Below are positions 47,834 to 60,009 of a stretch of 64,000 bases of DNA, piece by piece; within the stretch, counting starts at the first letter, position 1; the number at the start of each line of letters is the position of its first letter. A model generated the notes under the pieces. It was not told the DNA's origin, did not search any database, and saw only the letters and a program-made list of their open reading frames with translations. A program made the translations under genes and the position numbers. Origin of the DNA: Nipponacmea schrenckii (Eukaryota > Mollusca > Gastropoda > Lottiidae); the NCBI GenBank assembly GCA_030562195.1, contig JAUJPP010000003.1, positions 23,529,398 to 23,593,397 of the forward strand, written 5' to 3'.

Positions 47834-50441
47834 ATGTTTATTTATATTGAACAACAAAACATATTCAGATGGACCAACAAATTACTTCTATATTTTTAAC
47901 AACAAAACAAATTCAAAATGACTTAAAAAACATAAATATTAAACCACAAATCATATCCAGATTGATTAACAAGCACATATTTATTGAAGCCATGGAGGTT
48001 ATATTCCTCTTTAAATTTGACTTTATTAAGGGATTATATTGACCCCGTTTGACTTTATTTAATGTGGTAACCATCAGAAAATTACAGTTTTCTGAAGCCA
48101 ATTAAAGCTTAAAATTTTTGTAGTTATTTCCCTTTAATCATACCTCCATAAATAAAAATTTAAATATTTTTAAACTATAGACCTAACAAATTTTTAAAAA
48201 AGGTCATCACCAGTAACATGGATGTAGGCCTACGTGTATTTGCACGGCTTATACCCCAGTGTTCTACCTTTATAACGGTATAAGGTTTTATAAGAGATAC
48301 TCTCCTATAGAGACACTGGTCACAAGTAGAATCGAGGGATTTTATCGAATATCAATTTGAATAGAATGCTTTTATAGGGAAATGTATCAATAAAACCATT
48401 ACTTTTAAAAGATTAATAAGATAAACTAAACATTTAAATAAATCATTATCAAATGTAATTGGTTTAAAGTTGATGGAGGGGATCAAATTTACCATGGAGA
48501 GGTATAATTACGGATATTTGTATAAAGCAGTTTCAAACATTTGGTATAAATGATCAAGATCTTGATCACGAAATTCCTTATAAAAATTGTTTAACAATCA
48601 TAGAGTTTATATAGTTGTAATAATCTGGTTGTAATGAAAGGTATTATTTGATTTGTAATTTATGACATTAAAACCGTTTATAAAAGATCTACACAGAAAT
48701 TTCACTTTAATTACTGGGTGGTAATTCTTTAGTTTTGGTTGTAATGGTGTAAATAAATGGTTATAATATATGTAAAAATAATCAAAATAATTTGATATAA
48801 ACAGAAAGCTGATATTCGGGTATTCAGAGTTCAGCTCTTTTAAGAATATATTTCCTACCCTTAAACCAATAAAATTTTCATGGTTTTGAATGTTTTCAAT
48901 TTATATATGATAAATGTTCTTCAAAATAATTGCAGCGATTAAAGCTCTTTCAATCGTTGAACTGGAATAAAATTGATTCAATGTTCAGATCGCATTAAAA
49001 GTCATGGAATGAACATAAAATTTGAAAATTTTAAACTTGGCCAATAAGAGCTCTATTCATCTGTAAATATACCTGCTGCAATAAATAACAAAAAAATAAA
49101 AAATAAATAAATAAATAAAAAAATAAGTAGTTATCCATAAGATGCATTTGATTATTGAAAAACGCTAAATAAATTGATTAAGTGTTTTTCAAAAACGACT
49201 TAGTCTTGTGAGTTTTCCAGATTTTAAGAGATTCTGTTACTTCATGAAACCAAAGTTCACTGATATATATCCATATGGACCATTCTTGAGAACTAAAATG
49301 TTATGTTCATGCTAAGATACAGTATCCCTTTAAAGAACTGCCTTAAACTAAACGTATGTATTTTTGCTTTTGCTGAAGTTTTAATTAGGTAAAGTGTATC
49401 TTAAATCTCATTGACGGGCTTATTATGAATTTTGTTGATTAAAATTATGTCGAGGGAGAAGGGTTTAAGCTAATAAGCTAAATGGATCTCCAGGTTGTTT
49501 GATACGAAATTTTCATGTATCAAGTTATTGACCGGAAATGAAATAAAATAAGTTGTAGTTTTTTATGCTTTCTGAACACACACACCTCAATTTGTCCCAA
49601 GTAATTCTCTTTAGCTATGGGCATCTTTGATGCACAAAGTATCTTTTTTTAACAATACAGATAATAAAAGGTATTCCAGAACTCCTTGGCATTCCGTCAC
49701 TAGCTTTCTTTAGAATGTATTCATGACTTTCTTTATTACTTTTCTTTAACAATTAAGTGTGGAAGCACAAGATTTAAGTTCATATAACTTGATGTTATTG
49801 TTACGATTAAGAGAAAGCGATAAGTTTATCAAATTATCAACAAAAGTCAACTTTGACAATGTGCTTTGAAAGTGCCTTTATGTAGCAAACTGTGTTGTTC
49901 GTATAATTTGATAATACATGTACCAGTTATATGCAAACGAAATGAAATAGTGTCCACCTTTTCAGCATATAATAATCTTACTGCAGATCCTGGTTCAAAT
50001 TATATAAAGGAACAATTCCTTATTTTTCAAAATATTTGAAAAAATAAACAAGTTTTCCTCTAAACAATCATCTATGTGTCTTTTTAAATGATCAATTATA
50101 TTAAATAGATTTGATTGATTGAGACAATTTCACAATACATTTTCTGGTTTTTAACGCGTGCATCATGATGTAGAAAGTACTAATAAATTTATTTACGAGC
50201 AACTTTGAAGGAAGCGTTTACTATTGTGATTTATTGTTGACTAGACGTATATCTATCATTTTTCATGACAATAACGATATATTGACGTCATCTTATGATG
50301 CTGGTGTTCTCGCTTTCTCATTTGCTAAAACAAGGGGGCGGGGTTAATTATTGTATATATTTCAAAAAATCTGAAATGTCCCTTATCACAATACTGAAAT
50401 CCTTACAGAAAGAAACTACAAACTAGAAACTAACAATAAAT
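47834..50441. other. Intergenic stretch, no gene seen
   Basis: AT-rich sequence with only short open frames. It contains an inverted copy of the dispersed repeat at 49001-49336. A weak TATA-like GTATATATT at 50353-50361 precedes the cystine-knot gene. Confidence 0.55.
49001..49336 (-). repeat. Dispersed repeat, copy B (inverted relative to copy A)
   Basis: The reverse complement of this stretch matches 2170-2500 from AAAGGGATACTG through AAGTCGTTTTTGAAAAACAC to the TTTTCAAATTTTATGTTC block. Its A/T-rich centre is a run of AAAT repeats. Confidence 0.75.
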
Positions 50442-52147
50442 ATGGTGAGTTCGTTTTATTTTATTAAAAATATATATACCTTATACTTGATTGTATATTT
50501 GTGTAATAATCGTCACGGCAATAGAGCCTATAAAAAGCAGAATTGTCTTTACATTTTACTTAGATTTCTTTCCAACCAGAAACAAATCACAAAAGTGTTT
50601 TCCACTGTGGGTTAAATTGTACAGCAATTATTATATCTGCCTGTGTTGAAAAAGAATAATGAACTCTGATGAAAAAACCAAATCGTTTAATTCAAGAAAC
50701 AAACGTATTGAAACTTAATTTTTTGGAGACCTTTCAATTTGATTAATGCTTTCCTCACTAATTCCATTTTTTTCTCAGATTTCAGGATGTCTCTTAGTGT
50801 TACTGCTTTGCCAGACAGCAACGGCTTTCTTTGGAGGAGGTGCGTTTGATATGTTCAGGTTGATGGCTCAACCTGTTCAGGAACCTGCATGTATTTGGGA
50901 TTTAGATCACCGAGTGCCTGAAGCCACCCCTCTTGGTCATAAAGACATTTGTTTGGACAACTTACCATTATATAGCCAGTAAGAATTTTTTCATATGTAT
51001 CCATGTTTATATAATACCCGAATGAGACACGTAACGAATGTATCGTGTTCAAGCGTTTAGTAGAATATTTGAAACAAAAAGGCCAGATGTGCTTTATCAG
51101 ACCTCGAGGTTCTTGTCTAGTATATATCAGTATTATTATGCTTTATGAGAATCGTTCCCTAGTCCTTCTTTAACAGGCAGATCATATAAATACTAAATTT
51201 ACAACTTTATCTTTTCAGAAACAATATCGATAAAGCTTTAGCAAAAGATCGTTTTGCAAGAAGTTTCTTCCAAACATTGAAACGATTATACCAACCTATG
51301 AATCAAACCTATTTCAGGTAAGTCTATAATTTGATAGTACATTCGGGTGTGATCGGATATCTCGTTTACCTGTTTAAATTATGCGATTATATTGTGGCTC
51401 ATTTCGATGCGGGATATCCAGGCGTGTAACTATATCTGATTCATGTTCCTGTGTTTTATTATATTGTATGAATATAGAGGAAAATTCATTTTTTAGATCT
51501 ACTGGAGTAAGCTACGGATACAATTAAAATTCTCATTAACAGAGTTTTTATTTGTGATTAGAGCCCCAAATATTTATTTAAAAATTTTATTCCAGCCAGG
51601 TGAGTTATGGAGGTCAAGTGTTTGATTATGAAGATATGTGCCCAGTTAACCCCCGCCTGGTTGAACGTGTAAATGTACCGAATCCCCGAACCGGAGCTAT
51701 TGACATTTGTAATGTTGTCAACCCGTTTGAACAAAATATTTACAGAGCAGAATGCGGGTATGTTTTATATTTAATTTGTTTTATAATATTTAGTAGATTC
51801 ACATGCGATTCAAAGAAAAACATCGCAATAGGAAAATACGTCGCTTCAAGTATATTGAGTTACAATTTTAATGTAAAGGTATCAACACAATAGCAAAATG
51901 ATTGATGGCCGGAATGGTGGCCAAATGTGGACATCCTTACTTAATTTTTAACCTTTATCGTTTCAGAATGAACTGTCAAATGAATGGACAATCGGCTGTT
52001 AATCATTTCTGTGTTCCCGATGGTTATATTGAAAGATATGCTCTGGTTTTCTGTCCATCTTCCTTGTCCCAATGTCGACCTGCCAGAATAAAGATTCCAG
52101 TTGGTTGCAGCTGTAAGAAATACACTTGTCTGAAATATCTCAAATAA
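50442..52147 (+). CDS. Secreted cystine-knot ligand, Spaetzle/neurotrophin type (paralog 1)
   Basis: Five exons: 50442-50444, 50779-50978, 51219-51317, 51596-51757 and 51967-52147. Intron phases are 0,2,2,2 and the protein has 214 residues. Exon 1 contributes only the ATG. Residues 1 to about 17 are a signal peptide (MISGCLLVLLLCQTATA). The pro-like region has Cys39 and Cys59. The C-terminal half (116-209) is a cystine-knot-like block: CP, ICNVVN, Q-x-IYRAECGMNC, HFC, YALVFC, then the terminal PVGCSCKKYTC. The V-x-N...Q...E-x-C order and terminal C-x-C resemble Spaetzle and neurotrophins; the VGCSC end also recalls IL-17, a related fold. Assignment to a named family is tentative. It is paralogous to the gene at 56614-58458. 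A TATA-like GTATATATT lies about 80 bp upstream. Confidence 0.8.
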
Positions 52148-52465
52148 GTTAAATTTTTCGCGGATTCTCTCAATCATAAATTCCTGAATTTACAAAGACC
52201 AAATTATTTCAAATATATTCTAATTTTAACCGCTTAGTAGTAAATTTGGATTTCGTTCTAATGTAAAATTCCTCGGAAGTCCTTTACCCTATTCTAATTT
52301 AAAATGTCCATGAATAAATTGATCTATAAATTAAATTGAAGGAGAGAAATGTATTTTGATTTCTAAATGTGACATATTGTAAATTGTAAATGACGTCATT
52401 ATGTAAATATGTAAATAATGCTGCTTACATCTGTCATCACTGTAAATAATAATGTAAATAATGAA

Positions 52466-52471
52466 AATAAA
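52466..52471 (+). terminator. Poly(A) signal of cystine-knot paralog 1
   Basis: AATAAA within AATGAAAATAAAAC, about 320 bp after the stop. The same sequence context recurs at 56345-56475. Confidence 0.6.
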
Positions 52472-52828
52472 ACGTAAATAAACAATAATATATGTTATTT
52501 AAAGTGCAATATTTGTGTTTGTGTGATTTGAATGATAAATATGTTGATTCGGATTTTTTAATGTCAATTGATTTTATTTAAATAAAACATGTAATTTCGA
52601 TATTTTTAATGTTCTTTTGAATTGCTATACTTGAACATTGGAATGACACAAGATTTTTCAGCAACTTTAAGTGCACACAGTTAAGAAGAAGTCATTAGAC
52701 ATTGATTTAATTTTTTATTTTGAGCCCAATTAATACATTACCCCAGAGGCTTAGTTTAGCCTGTATATCGGCTTCGGTTTACTCTTTTCTATTTTCAATT
52801 ATAGAGATATCAATAAAGCGAATAGACA

Positions 52829-53175
52829 AATGAAATGAAATGAGTTTTACGTCCTACTCTTCTTCACCTTATGGGCTAATGAAGACGGGCAACGCCATGC
52901 AGTGTGCAATGAGGGAAATTTTGCCAGGACAGCGGCATTAGCCTACTCTTTTTGCGATTTCCAACTGTCGAAGGATCTTTAACGTGCACAGCCTGTAGCA
53001 CACGGGGCCTCGGTTTATTGTCCCATCCGAACGACTAGACGCTTTTCCATGTCATTCCCTCCGACCTGCATCACTGACAAGGGGAAACCGGGCTGAAAAA
53101 TCCGAAAGTTCATCTCGACCTTTGCGGGGATTGAACCCTGGACCTTCAGGTTAGCACTGAGCCACCGCGGCTCCT
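52829..53175 (-). mobile_element. tRNA-derived SINE with 12-bp target-site duplication
   Basis: Read on the minus strand it starts GGAGCCGCGGTGGCTCAGTG (A box TGGCTCAGTGC) with B box GGGTTCAATCCC at about 53128-53138. A body with GCACGTTAAAGATCC follows (a motif I recall from conserved central domains of molluscan SINEs), then a tail of ATTTC repeats. The 12-bp duplication AGCGAATAGACA flanks it exactly (52817-52828 and 53176-53187). This is the clearest intact retroposon in the window and is probably recent. Confidence 0.92.
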
Positions 53176-53187
53176 AGCGAATAGACA

Positions 53188-55020
53188 GTAACACAAGTGT
53201 TAGTTATGTGTTCAAAGGGACATGGCCCTTTATTTCCTTGTCTGTCCCTACATAGTGATCAAAGCAATCTTGGTAGAGAATCCAGGTTAGCGAACATGAC
53301 GTTCATGCCGCTGAGCTATCAAACTTGTTGGCATGAATAATGGGGATCAAGAGCAAATATATTATGTGTGCGCAATATTATAGAATAAAAAACTATAATA
53401 AATAGGATGTCTTTGTAATAAAATGGTTCTTCAAATTGTGTCTCGCCACCTTCACAATGTCAAGCTATGTTACGAACTTACTTGTTAATTCATAATAGCT
53501 TGAAATTGTGAAGTTGCTACTACAATACTGCGACCGAACTCAGCTTGTTGCTCATACGAGAATGCATCTAACTTAGATACCAGAATCAAGACACAAGGTA
53601 ATTCAAAGACATTTTCTAGACGTGACCTCGCCAAAATACTTTTCTATATCGGAAATATCATGACCCTTTACACCATTGGACTGATTTAGTCTGGCATTGT
53701 AATTTAATGGACTCCAATTTGGTTCGGAACTTCTATGACAGAAGAGCGAGAGTTGTTTCGGATGAGTTGTCCTAGTATGTCGGTAGCAGTAGGCCCTGTG
53801 TGACTAAGTTGAAAAGTGGTTGTTTGGTCGCAAAAACTCGTCTTCACTGACAATGAAATACCAGTGCAAAGAAACAAACATTTAAAGGTTTGTGATATGT
53901 GTTATGTTATAACGTGAATTTTCTACTGACTTTTTGTCAAGGTCAAATTGGACGGAAAGTTTTCCAATTTGTCAAAATTTCTTTAATAAACACATATTGC
54001 GGTTAACATTAGAGGCATCCATCATATGATGGCAATAGATCAAGCCTAGGTGTGACATTTTATTACTCAATATGTCTTGTTTGTATTTTCTGTGGATTAT
54101 TTTTATTCTATTGTGATCGTTTAATGCTGACAAAGTAAACCATTATTCACTCAAACAGTACTATTTTAACGATGTTAATGTTAACGGATAGTTTCAATAA
54201 TTTTTAATTACTTTGAACCAATTTTTGGTTACAAAATAAATATGCAACGTTTGTTTTTTGTATGATTTTTTTCACCAGTTTCAAAAAGTTTTATTTTTTA
54301 GAATGCTGTTTATAAAGCGTGTAATATACTAAGTAATTCTACGTACAATTTTGATCAACCTGAAATTGTTTCGAAAGAGTCTACTAACTTTTGGTGTTTG
54401 GTGGTTTATAATGGCTTGATGATATTAATCGAAGCCGATAGATTACGCTGAAGACATATTTCTCCGAGGTTTGGTGTTTATTTTGCTTACGTCAGTTTAA
54501 TAATACTAAAAAAATTACAAAAACAAAAACCAATGAAATGTCAACTAAAATTTATTAAACATTTATGAAGTCATAAAAACTATCAGCAACGTACTTTGAG
54601 TTAAAAGTTTCAGAACAATGAAACTACTTCCAAGATGTGGTATTTATAATTTCAGAATATGATCGTTTGAAATTAAGTGTGGATTTCTCATTTCATGTTT
54701 GATCTCCGAGCGGCTCATCTTACCATCTACGATCCGAAGACATTAAGACGGGACTTATATTTGTCAAACATTACATGGTTTGGTACACAAACCATGTCCA
54801 TCTGGAACTAATGTGTTGTTCTTATGTCATAGAAGATTATTAGACTAAATCAGTCGAATGACGTCATGGGTTATGATATTTCCCGGTAAAGCAAAGTCTC
54901 CTAATTTCCCCCTCTGTCCTGATTATAGCAAAACGCGTTCTCAAATCGAACCATTTCGTCAAATTATGAGTGACTAGTGTAGTAAACAACAGAACAATCC
55001 GATACGAAACATCTTGTTTT
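53188..55020. other. Stretch without a gene between the cystine-knot paralogs
   Basis: No coding exon of either cystine-knot type, and no other gene, could be supported. Only short AT-rich open frames occur. Confidence 0.5.
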
Positions 55021-55025
55021 ACATT

Positions 55026-55545
55026 TTTATACGCCCACATAAATATGGACATATTGTCGTCGCCCCTGTCCGTCAGCCTGTCGGTCCGTCGGTCTGTCGG
55101 TCCGTCTACATTTGTTGTAGACACTATAGGAGCTACAATTTTATATGGATTTTAATGAAACTTGGTATGAGCATCGGAATTGATAAGACGATGGTCAAGT
55201 TCGATTTTGGCGATTTTTCGATGAACGGTTTTTGAGTTATTGCCATTGACTTAGTAAAATTGCATCATAAATATTTTGTTGGTGCAATTTTTAAATAGAT
55301 TTGATGAAACTTGAGTATTGAAATAGATAAGATGGTAGTCTAGTTTGAATTTGACGATTTTGCCCTTGACTTAGAAAATTGCATCAAATAGAAACTGCAG
55401 GTTTCAAAGGATTTTCATGAAATTTGGTGCGAGCGATGACATTGAAAAATATTTAATGAATGTTTTTTGAGTCATTGGTCAATTTATTATTCAAATTCAA
55501 TTCTGCAAGTGGGCGTATGTTACCTTGCCTGGCAAGCTATCTTCA
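55026..55545 (+). mobile_element. Short element with TATACGCCCACA start and GTGGGCGTAT-hairpin end
   Basis: Starts TATACGCCCACA, then a GTCGGTCCGTCGGTC microsatellite. Two diverged units with GATTTTAATGAAACTTGG and ATTGATAAGA follow. It ends AGTGGGCGTATGTT plus the hairpin CTTGCCTGGCAAG. It has the same overall plan as 46522-47833 and sequence kinship with 24340-24920. Confidence 0.7.
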
Positions 55546-56344
55546 ATAAAGACAATGGTTCTACAAGAACTAAAATTCAGAAATAATATTTCAGAGACTA
55601 AATGGTACCTGTGTCAATTTCAGAGATTTTGTTGCATGCATTGCAATTTAATTAACCAGTATAGTTTGTGAACTTTTGGTTGCACTGCTCTGCATTGAAA
55701 TGTGAGATACTTATATTTAGTTCCATTTTATGTATAAAGGATTCCTTGCTCACCCATTATTAAAATTCATTATCATACACTGAATTTAAAAAAAAAACGT
55801 TTCAATCATGTAGTATGAATATATGGTTGGTTTCTTGCTGTGTCGCTCATTCGTATATTTGAGAACTAATTTTCGTATCTATAGACTATGAAATTTACAC
55901 GAACGATGGTGTAGATAGAACGAATAGAGCCTGTGATCATTTACATAATCTATAGTTACTCATCCATGAATATCTCTTGCTTGGGAATTGTCACATCACA
56001 TATTGCTATTTTCAACAGTAGCTTATCACTGCTATCAATTCCCTCAATTATTCGGAGATCTGTGGGTATCTGAGTAGTAGCAACATCACTTCGGTTTCAA
56101 TAATAATTCAATATGAAGTCATGAGGTATATCAAACAATGATAAGGAGAATACGTCACCATGACAATATTTTTCGCTTTCATGTAAAAGGAAGTCTCAAT
56201 AAATATTTTCTAGTCCCAAAACGATTCCAATACATCCTGATTCTGTATATGATATCGTAAGACCGTGCAAGAATCAAAAGGATATTGTTAGGGTCCGTCT
56301 AATAACAGCAAATTTATATATAAAATGAAACGACAAATATATTT

Positions 56345-56475
56345 GGATAATCTTGTAATTTGTAACAACATCATTATATAAATATTATTTACATTATTGC
56401 ACATTTACATCTGTCATTTACTGATAATAATGATATTTACAATGAAAATAAAACAAAATTTACAATTTATACATT
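56345..56475 (+). repeat. Orphan copy of a cystine-knot 3' UTR
   Basis: Shares TTACATCTGTCAT, ATAATAATG and AATGAAAATAAAAC, in the same order and orientation, with the 3' UTR of paralog 1 (52385-52475). No + strand coding exon precedes it. It lies 140-270 bp beyond the stop of the minus-strand paralog, in antisense orientation to that gene. Confidence 0.65.
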
Positions 56476-56613
56476 AACTTGGTTTCTTAAGATTTACAAA
56501 GTAATTATATTTTCCCTCTTCACAAATTATCACACAATTTTCAAAATAATTCATATAAAATTCAACTTTTTAAGATTTCAATTTGTTTAGTCTCAAATGG
56601 AATCAAATTGGCT

Positions 56614-58458
56614 TTAAAATGGTTGTCTGCAGTTGTAGTAATTACGACAGCCACAATAAGTTGGCATTTCTTTGGTCATGTAGTAGAAACCTCCAAGTGG
56701 TACATTATTGAAATGCAAATTGTGGTTGTATGTAGTGAAAGCATCAGCATTGTTTTCGCAGTAGACTAAGAAGGTTCTTTTCACCCAACCTCGGTTGACA
56801 CAATGGTAACCTAGGATTGAATCGTATGACAAAGAGCAAGTACCCCTGAAAAAAATAAATTCAGAAATATACGTTGCTGAAAGCTCTGAGCTCATTTCAA
56901 AGCATTTCATTGTCTTAATATTAAATGAATAGGATCGTGCATTATCTCTTAGTACCTACGATTGGAAAGTCATTTTGAGAATACAAGAGTTACTCTATTT
57001 GTTGATGTGTACCTACTAAATTAATTCATTATTTAAGATATTTTGAAATATCTTGGTAATTTAAGAACCTATATAATTGAACAAGAATTTTAATTTGTAG
57101 AGGTTCAAGCATTGTCAGTGGTAGGTTGCGTGTAGGCACTGGAACCATCCTTATATTTTTTAGAAAGAGGAAGCAGAAAACTAATTTCTATTTAGTATTT
57201 CAGGTGACAATGATGGTCAATTGATGTTTTGTTAGATCGTCAACTGAGTGCGCCCCCTCTGTTTTCAAATACCGCGGTCATTGCTTTCGAGAGTATTCAG
57301 TGATTATACAAGTATTTGCAATGATTAATGTAAAGTTTTACTTACCCACAAGTTGCGTGATATATGCCCTGTTGTTGATTATCTACCACATGACAACGTT
57401 GATTTTGGTAATAAACTGCGGAGATTAATTTTCGGGGACTTTTACAAACACAATCATAACTGTATTCATTTGCAATAGTCCTGTAAAGAAATAGAAAAGA
57501 CACTTTGATTATAATAACCATGAGTTTCTATACACTGCAGTAAAGAGTGAAAGATTTTTTTTCATGGTGGACCCTTTGAAGTAGTCGTTCTCATGCAAAA
57601 GTTTCAAACCGATCAATACCAATAGTGTAGCCTATTATTTCTATTAACGTCATTGCATTAAGATTGATTAGATTCTGGAAAATTGTCCATTATTGCTTTC
57701 GTAACCATCAATATACAGTATTTATGATATTTAACAATAAACTTACTTGTGACTTGAGAAATAATTCTGTTCCTTAACACACATACTAGCAAGTTTCATA
57801 AATTCAGCATACTCCATATTCTGTGGATTTGATTTATAGTCCAAGAAGTAATTTATCTCGGCACTGAAATGACATATCAAATAATATAAAATGTACATCT
57901 AAAATAATAAAAAGTCTAAGATTGTGTGGTATTTATCATAAAACTAGATCTAAGTAACAGTAAATTCACAATGACCGAATTAAACCATTAATAATCTAAT
58001 TTTGCTGTAATATATCGAGTACAGTGCCCTCTCCATTGTTCATGATTGTCTTTGGTTGGATGAAAAGGGTTACTAATACTTACGCTGGATATGTGATGTT
58101 ATCATAGCAAATAAAGCTGTCATCAAAGAATTGGTCTTTCAGTAATTGTTCGCTATAGCAATAAGGGTCTAATATGGCGGCGTTACGATTAGTTAATCTT
58201 GGGTCGCCTCGTGTTGGTACAGCACCATAGATATTACAGAAAACGCTTACCAACACAACTATAGTAAAAGTATTCTGAAAAAAACAAATTATTATAACTC
58301 AAACAAACTTTTTTAGAAAATATTTCAGTATTCTTTCTACATAAAAGATTTAAATTAATTTAAGAATGATTATACACAAAATGAAGATGCGATGGAGAAT
58401 GAATTAAGGTCTATGAAAGCTAAATAAACACAGAAATCATAATCATTGTACTTACCAT
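56614..58458 (-). CDS. Secreted cystine-knot ligand, Spaetzle/neurotrophin type (paralog 2)
   Basis: Five exons: 58456-58458, 58084-58274, 57747-57863, 57346-57480 and 56614-56845. Intron phases are 0,2,2,2 and the protein has 225 residues. As in paralog 1, exon 1 holds only the ATG and exon 2 supplies the rest of the signal peptide (residues 1 to about 18). Cys40, 57, 116, 133, 148, 152, 164, 178, 213, 215 and 221 correspond in order to Cys39, 59, 116, 139, 154, 158, 170, 184, 202, 204 and 209 of paralog 1. The shared core reads C-x-VV-x-N, then IY-x-A-x-CG-x-x-C, and ends P-x-x-C-x-C. Extra Cys93 and Cys114 and a longer loop before the last knot cysteines are specific to this copy. A TATA box is at 58527-58534. 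Family name tentative, secreted status confident. Confidence 0.8.
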
Positions 58459-58526
58459 GATGAAATATAGTAGTTTAATTCTTATCAAATTCTGCTGAGG
58501 GAATGATTTGATTCTGAATGCCTGTC

Positions 58527-58534
58527 CTTTTATA
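58527..58534 (-). promoter_or_regulatory. TATA box of cystine-knot paralog 2
   Basis: TATAAAAG on the minus strand, about 70 bp upstream of the ATG, which predicts a 5' UTR of about 40 bp. Confidence 0.65.
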
Positions 58535-59177
58535 ACACTTGACTGCTGTCACTCTTCATCACAGATAGGTAAAGAATGACGTCAGAAAGGACAAGGGGAG
58601 GAGCTTTCAGATCTACTATACTGTCGATCACCAACTGACAGTTCCTTGTACGTCACTGTGAACAATAAATGATTAATATAAGTTATTATTTTTATGTTGA
58701 TGTCAGTAACAAATTAGATCTACATTAGTCTAGTACACTTGTCAAATTTGGAGACAATTTTTATGAAGCTTTAAACTCAATTTTTTTTTAAATAGGATAA
58801 AAAAGAGGTTATTCAGCACATTGAATTTTTTTTAAAATTGCAAATCGGTTTGTGGGATCCTTAAACACTCAAACTTTATTATAAAGAGTAGGCTCTTGAA
58901 ATCAACAAATTGAATTTTGCATGCTCAATAAAGTCCATTAACTATCATAAACGAACCGACGAAATATGAAATTAAGTCAATATGCAGCAGTTAAATTTTT
59001 TCACTGATCGACGTGTTAATAACCCCAATCATGACCATCTCAGCATTTACTGAAACCACTCGAGATTATTTTCTGTGAGTCTTAGAGCCTTTCTCTTGAG
59101 GTAACGGTCTGTGCCTTTTCCATTTGAGAGTAAATTTATGGCAAGTTATTCTCAGAGAGTTTGTGCTATCAACTAAA

Positions 59178-59880
59178 GCCGGGCGTCCACTTGAGTTTTT
59201 TTTGCGAGTTACTTACGAGAGAACTGTCAGTGAGCCTTCCATTTGAAATCAATTGAAAGTAAATGTTATTGCAAGTAACAATCAGAGAGTTTTTGATATC
59301 AACTAACGCGAGAAACTTACAAGTGTCCTTCCACTTGAGACAAAATTACATTAGCGAGCTACTCTCAGGAAGGGGGTTGTGGCGTATAGTTATCTTCAGT
59401 TCCTTACCTGACTTCTTTTGCCACTTCAATTTCTTCAATTATTGAGCAAACCGATTCCTCAAAAAGTTGATCTTCCTCTGAACCTCACCAATGTCTTTTT
59501 GTACCGATTCGGCCTAATTTTTCAATGCATCGTTCTTCCTCAGTCGATTGGACACCCCAATGCCCAGGAGGAGTTATTTTCTGTGATGAGACGCTCAATC
59601 TCTTCATCCGTTTCGTTTCGACATATTTCAGACTCCAGTGTTGTAAGAAATATAAAACACCTGTTAATAATGAGCTCAAAGTTCTCTTAGAAATAGCACA
59701 CTGTTCTATTCTTTGAGAGCACTCTCAAGGAAATCTGTATTCGACAGCTTGTATCAGCCCCCTTCCACTTGAGAGAAAACAGTTTCAGTAGTTCTATCGA
59801 CAGTTGGTTGGAATTGTCGCTTGGTGTTTTACCCTCGGAGAGCGAACTCGTGCTATTGAACTCTCAAGTGGACGCCCGCC
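59178..59880. mobile_element. Terminal-inverted-repeat element carrying a MADF-like relic
   Basis: Ends are GCCGGGCGTCCACTTGAG (59178-59195) and its complement with one mismatch (59863-59880). CCACTTGAG and CTCTCAG motifs recur inside. The interior carries a broken minus-strand frame (see 59400-59624). Possibly PIF/Harbinger-related, because such elements often carry a Myb/SANT-like second gene; this is inference. Confidence 0.6.
59400..59624 (-). pseudogene. Decayed MADF (Myb/SANT-like) frame, copy 1
   Basis: From an ATG at 59624 the minus strand reads MSKRNG and then meets stops. In shifted frames, pieces aligned with copy 2 are recognisable, such as the E-x-IERL helix and the EVQRK-like segment. 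Frameshifts and stops show it is not functional. Confidence 0.4.
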
Positions 59881-60009
59881 TCAACGACTAACGCTAGAAA
59901 CCTTCAAACGTCCAACAATTTTTCGAGTTAATCTTATTGCGAGCTACTCTCAGAAAGCTTATGCGATCAACAGGAGTCATTCAACCTGAGAGACAAATTA
60001 CATTCGCGA

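Noticed and set aside
50442..52147. Direct assignment of the cystine-knot genes to IL-17
   Set aside because: The VGCSC ending fits IL-17, but the V-x-N...Q...E-x-C arrangement and the ending of paralog 2 fit Spaetzle/neurotrophin better. The family is left open until structure prediction.
54864..55124. 86-codon minus-strand frame with DGPTDRRTDRLTD
   Set aside because: Translation of the GTCCGTC microsatellite of a repeat element.
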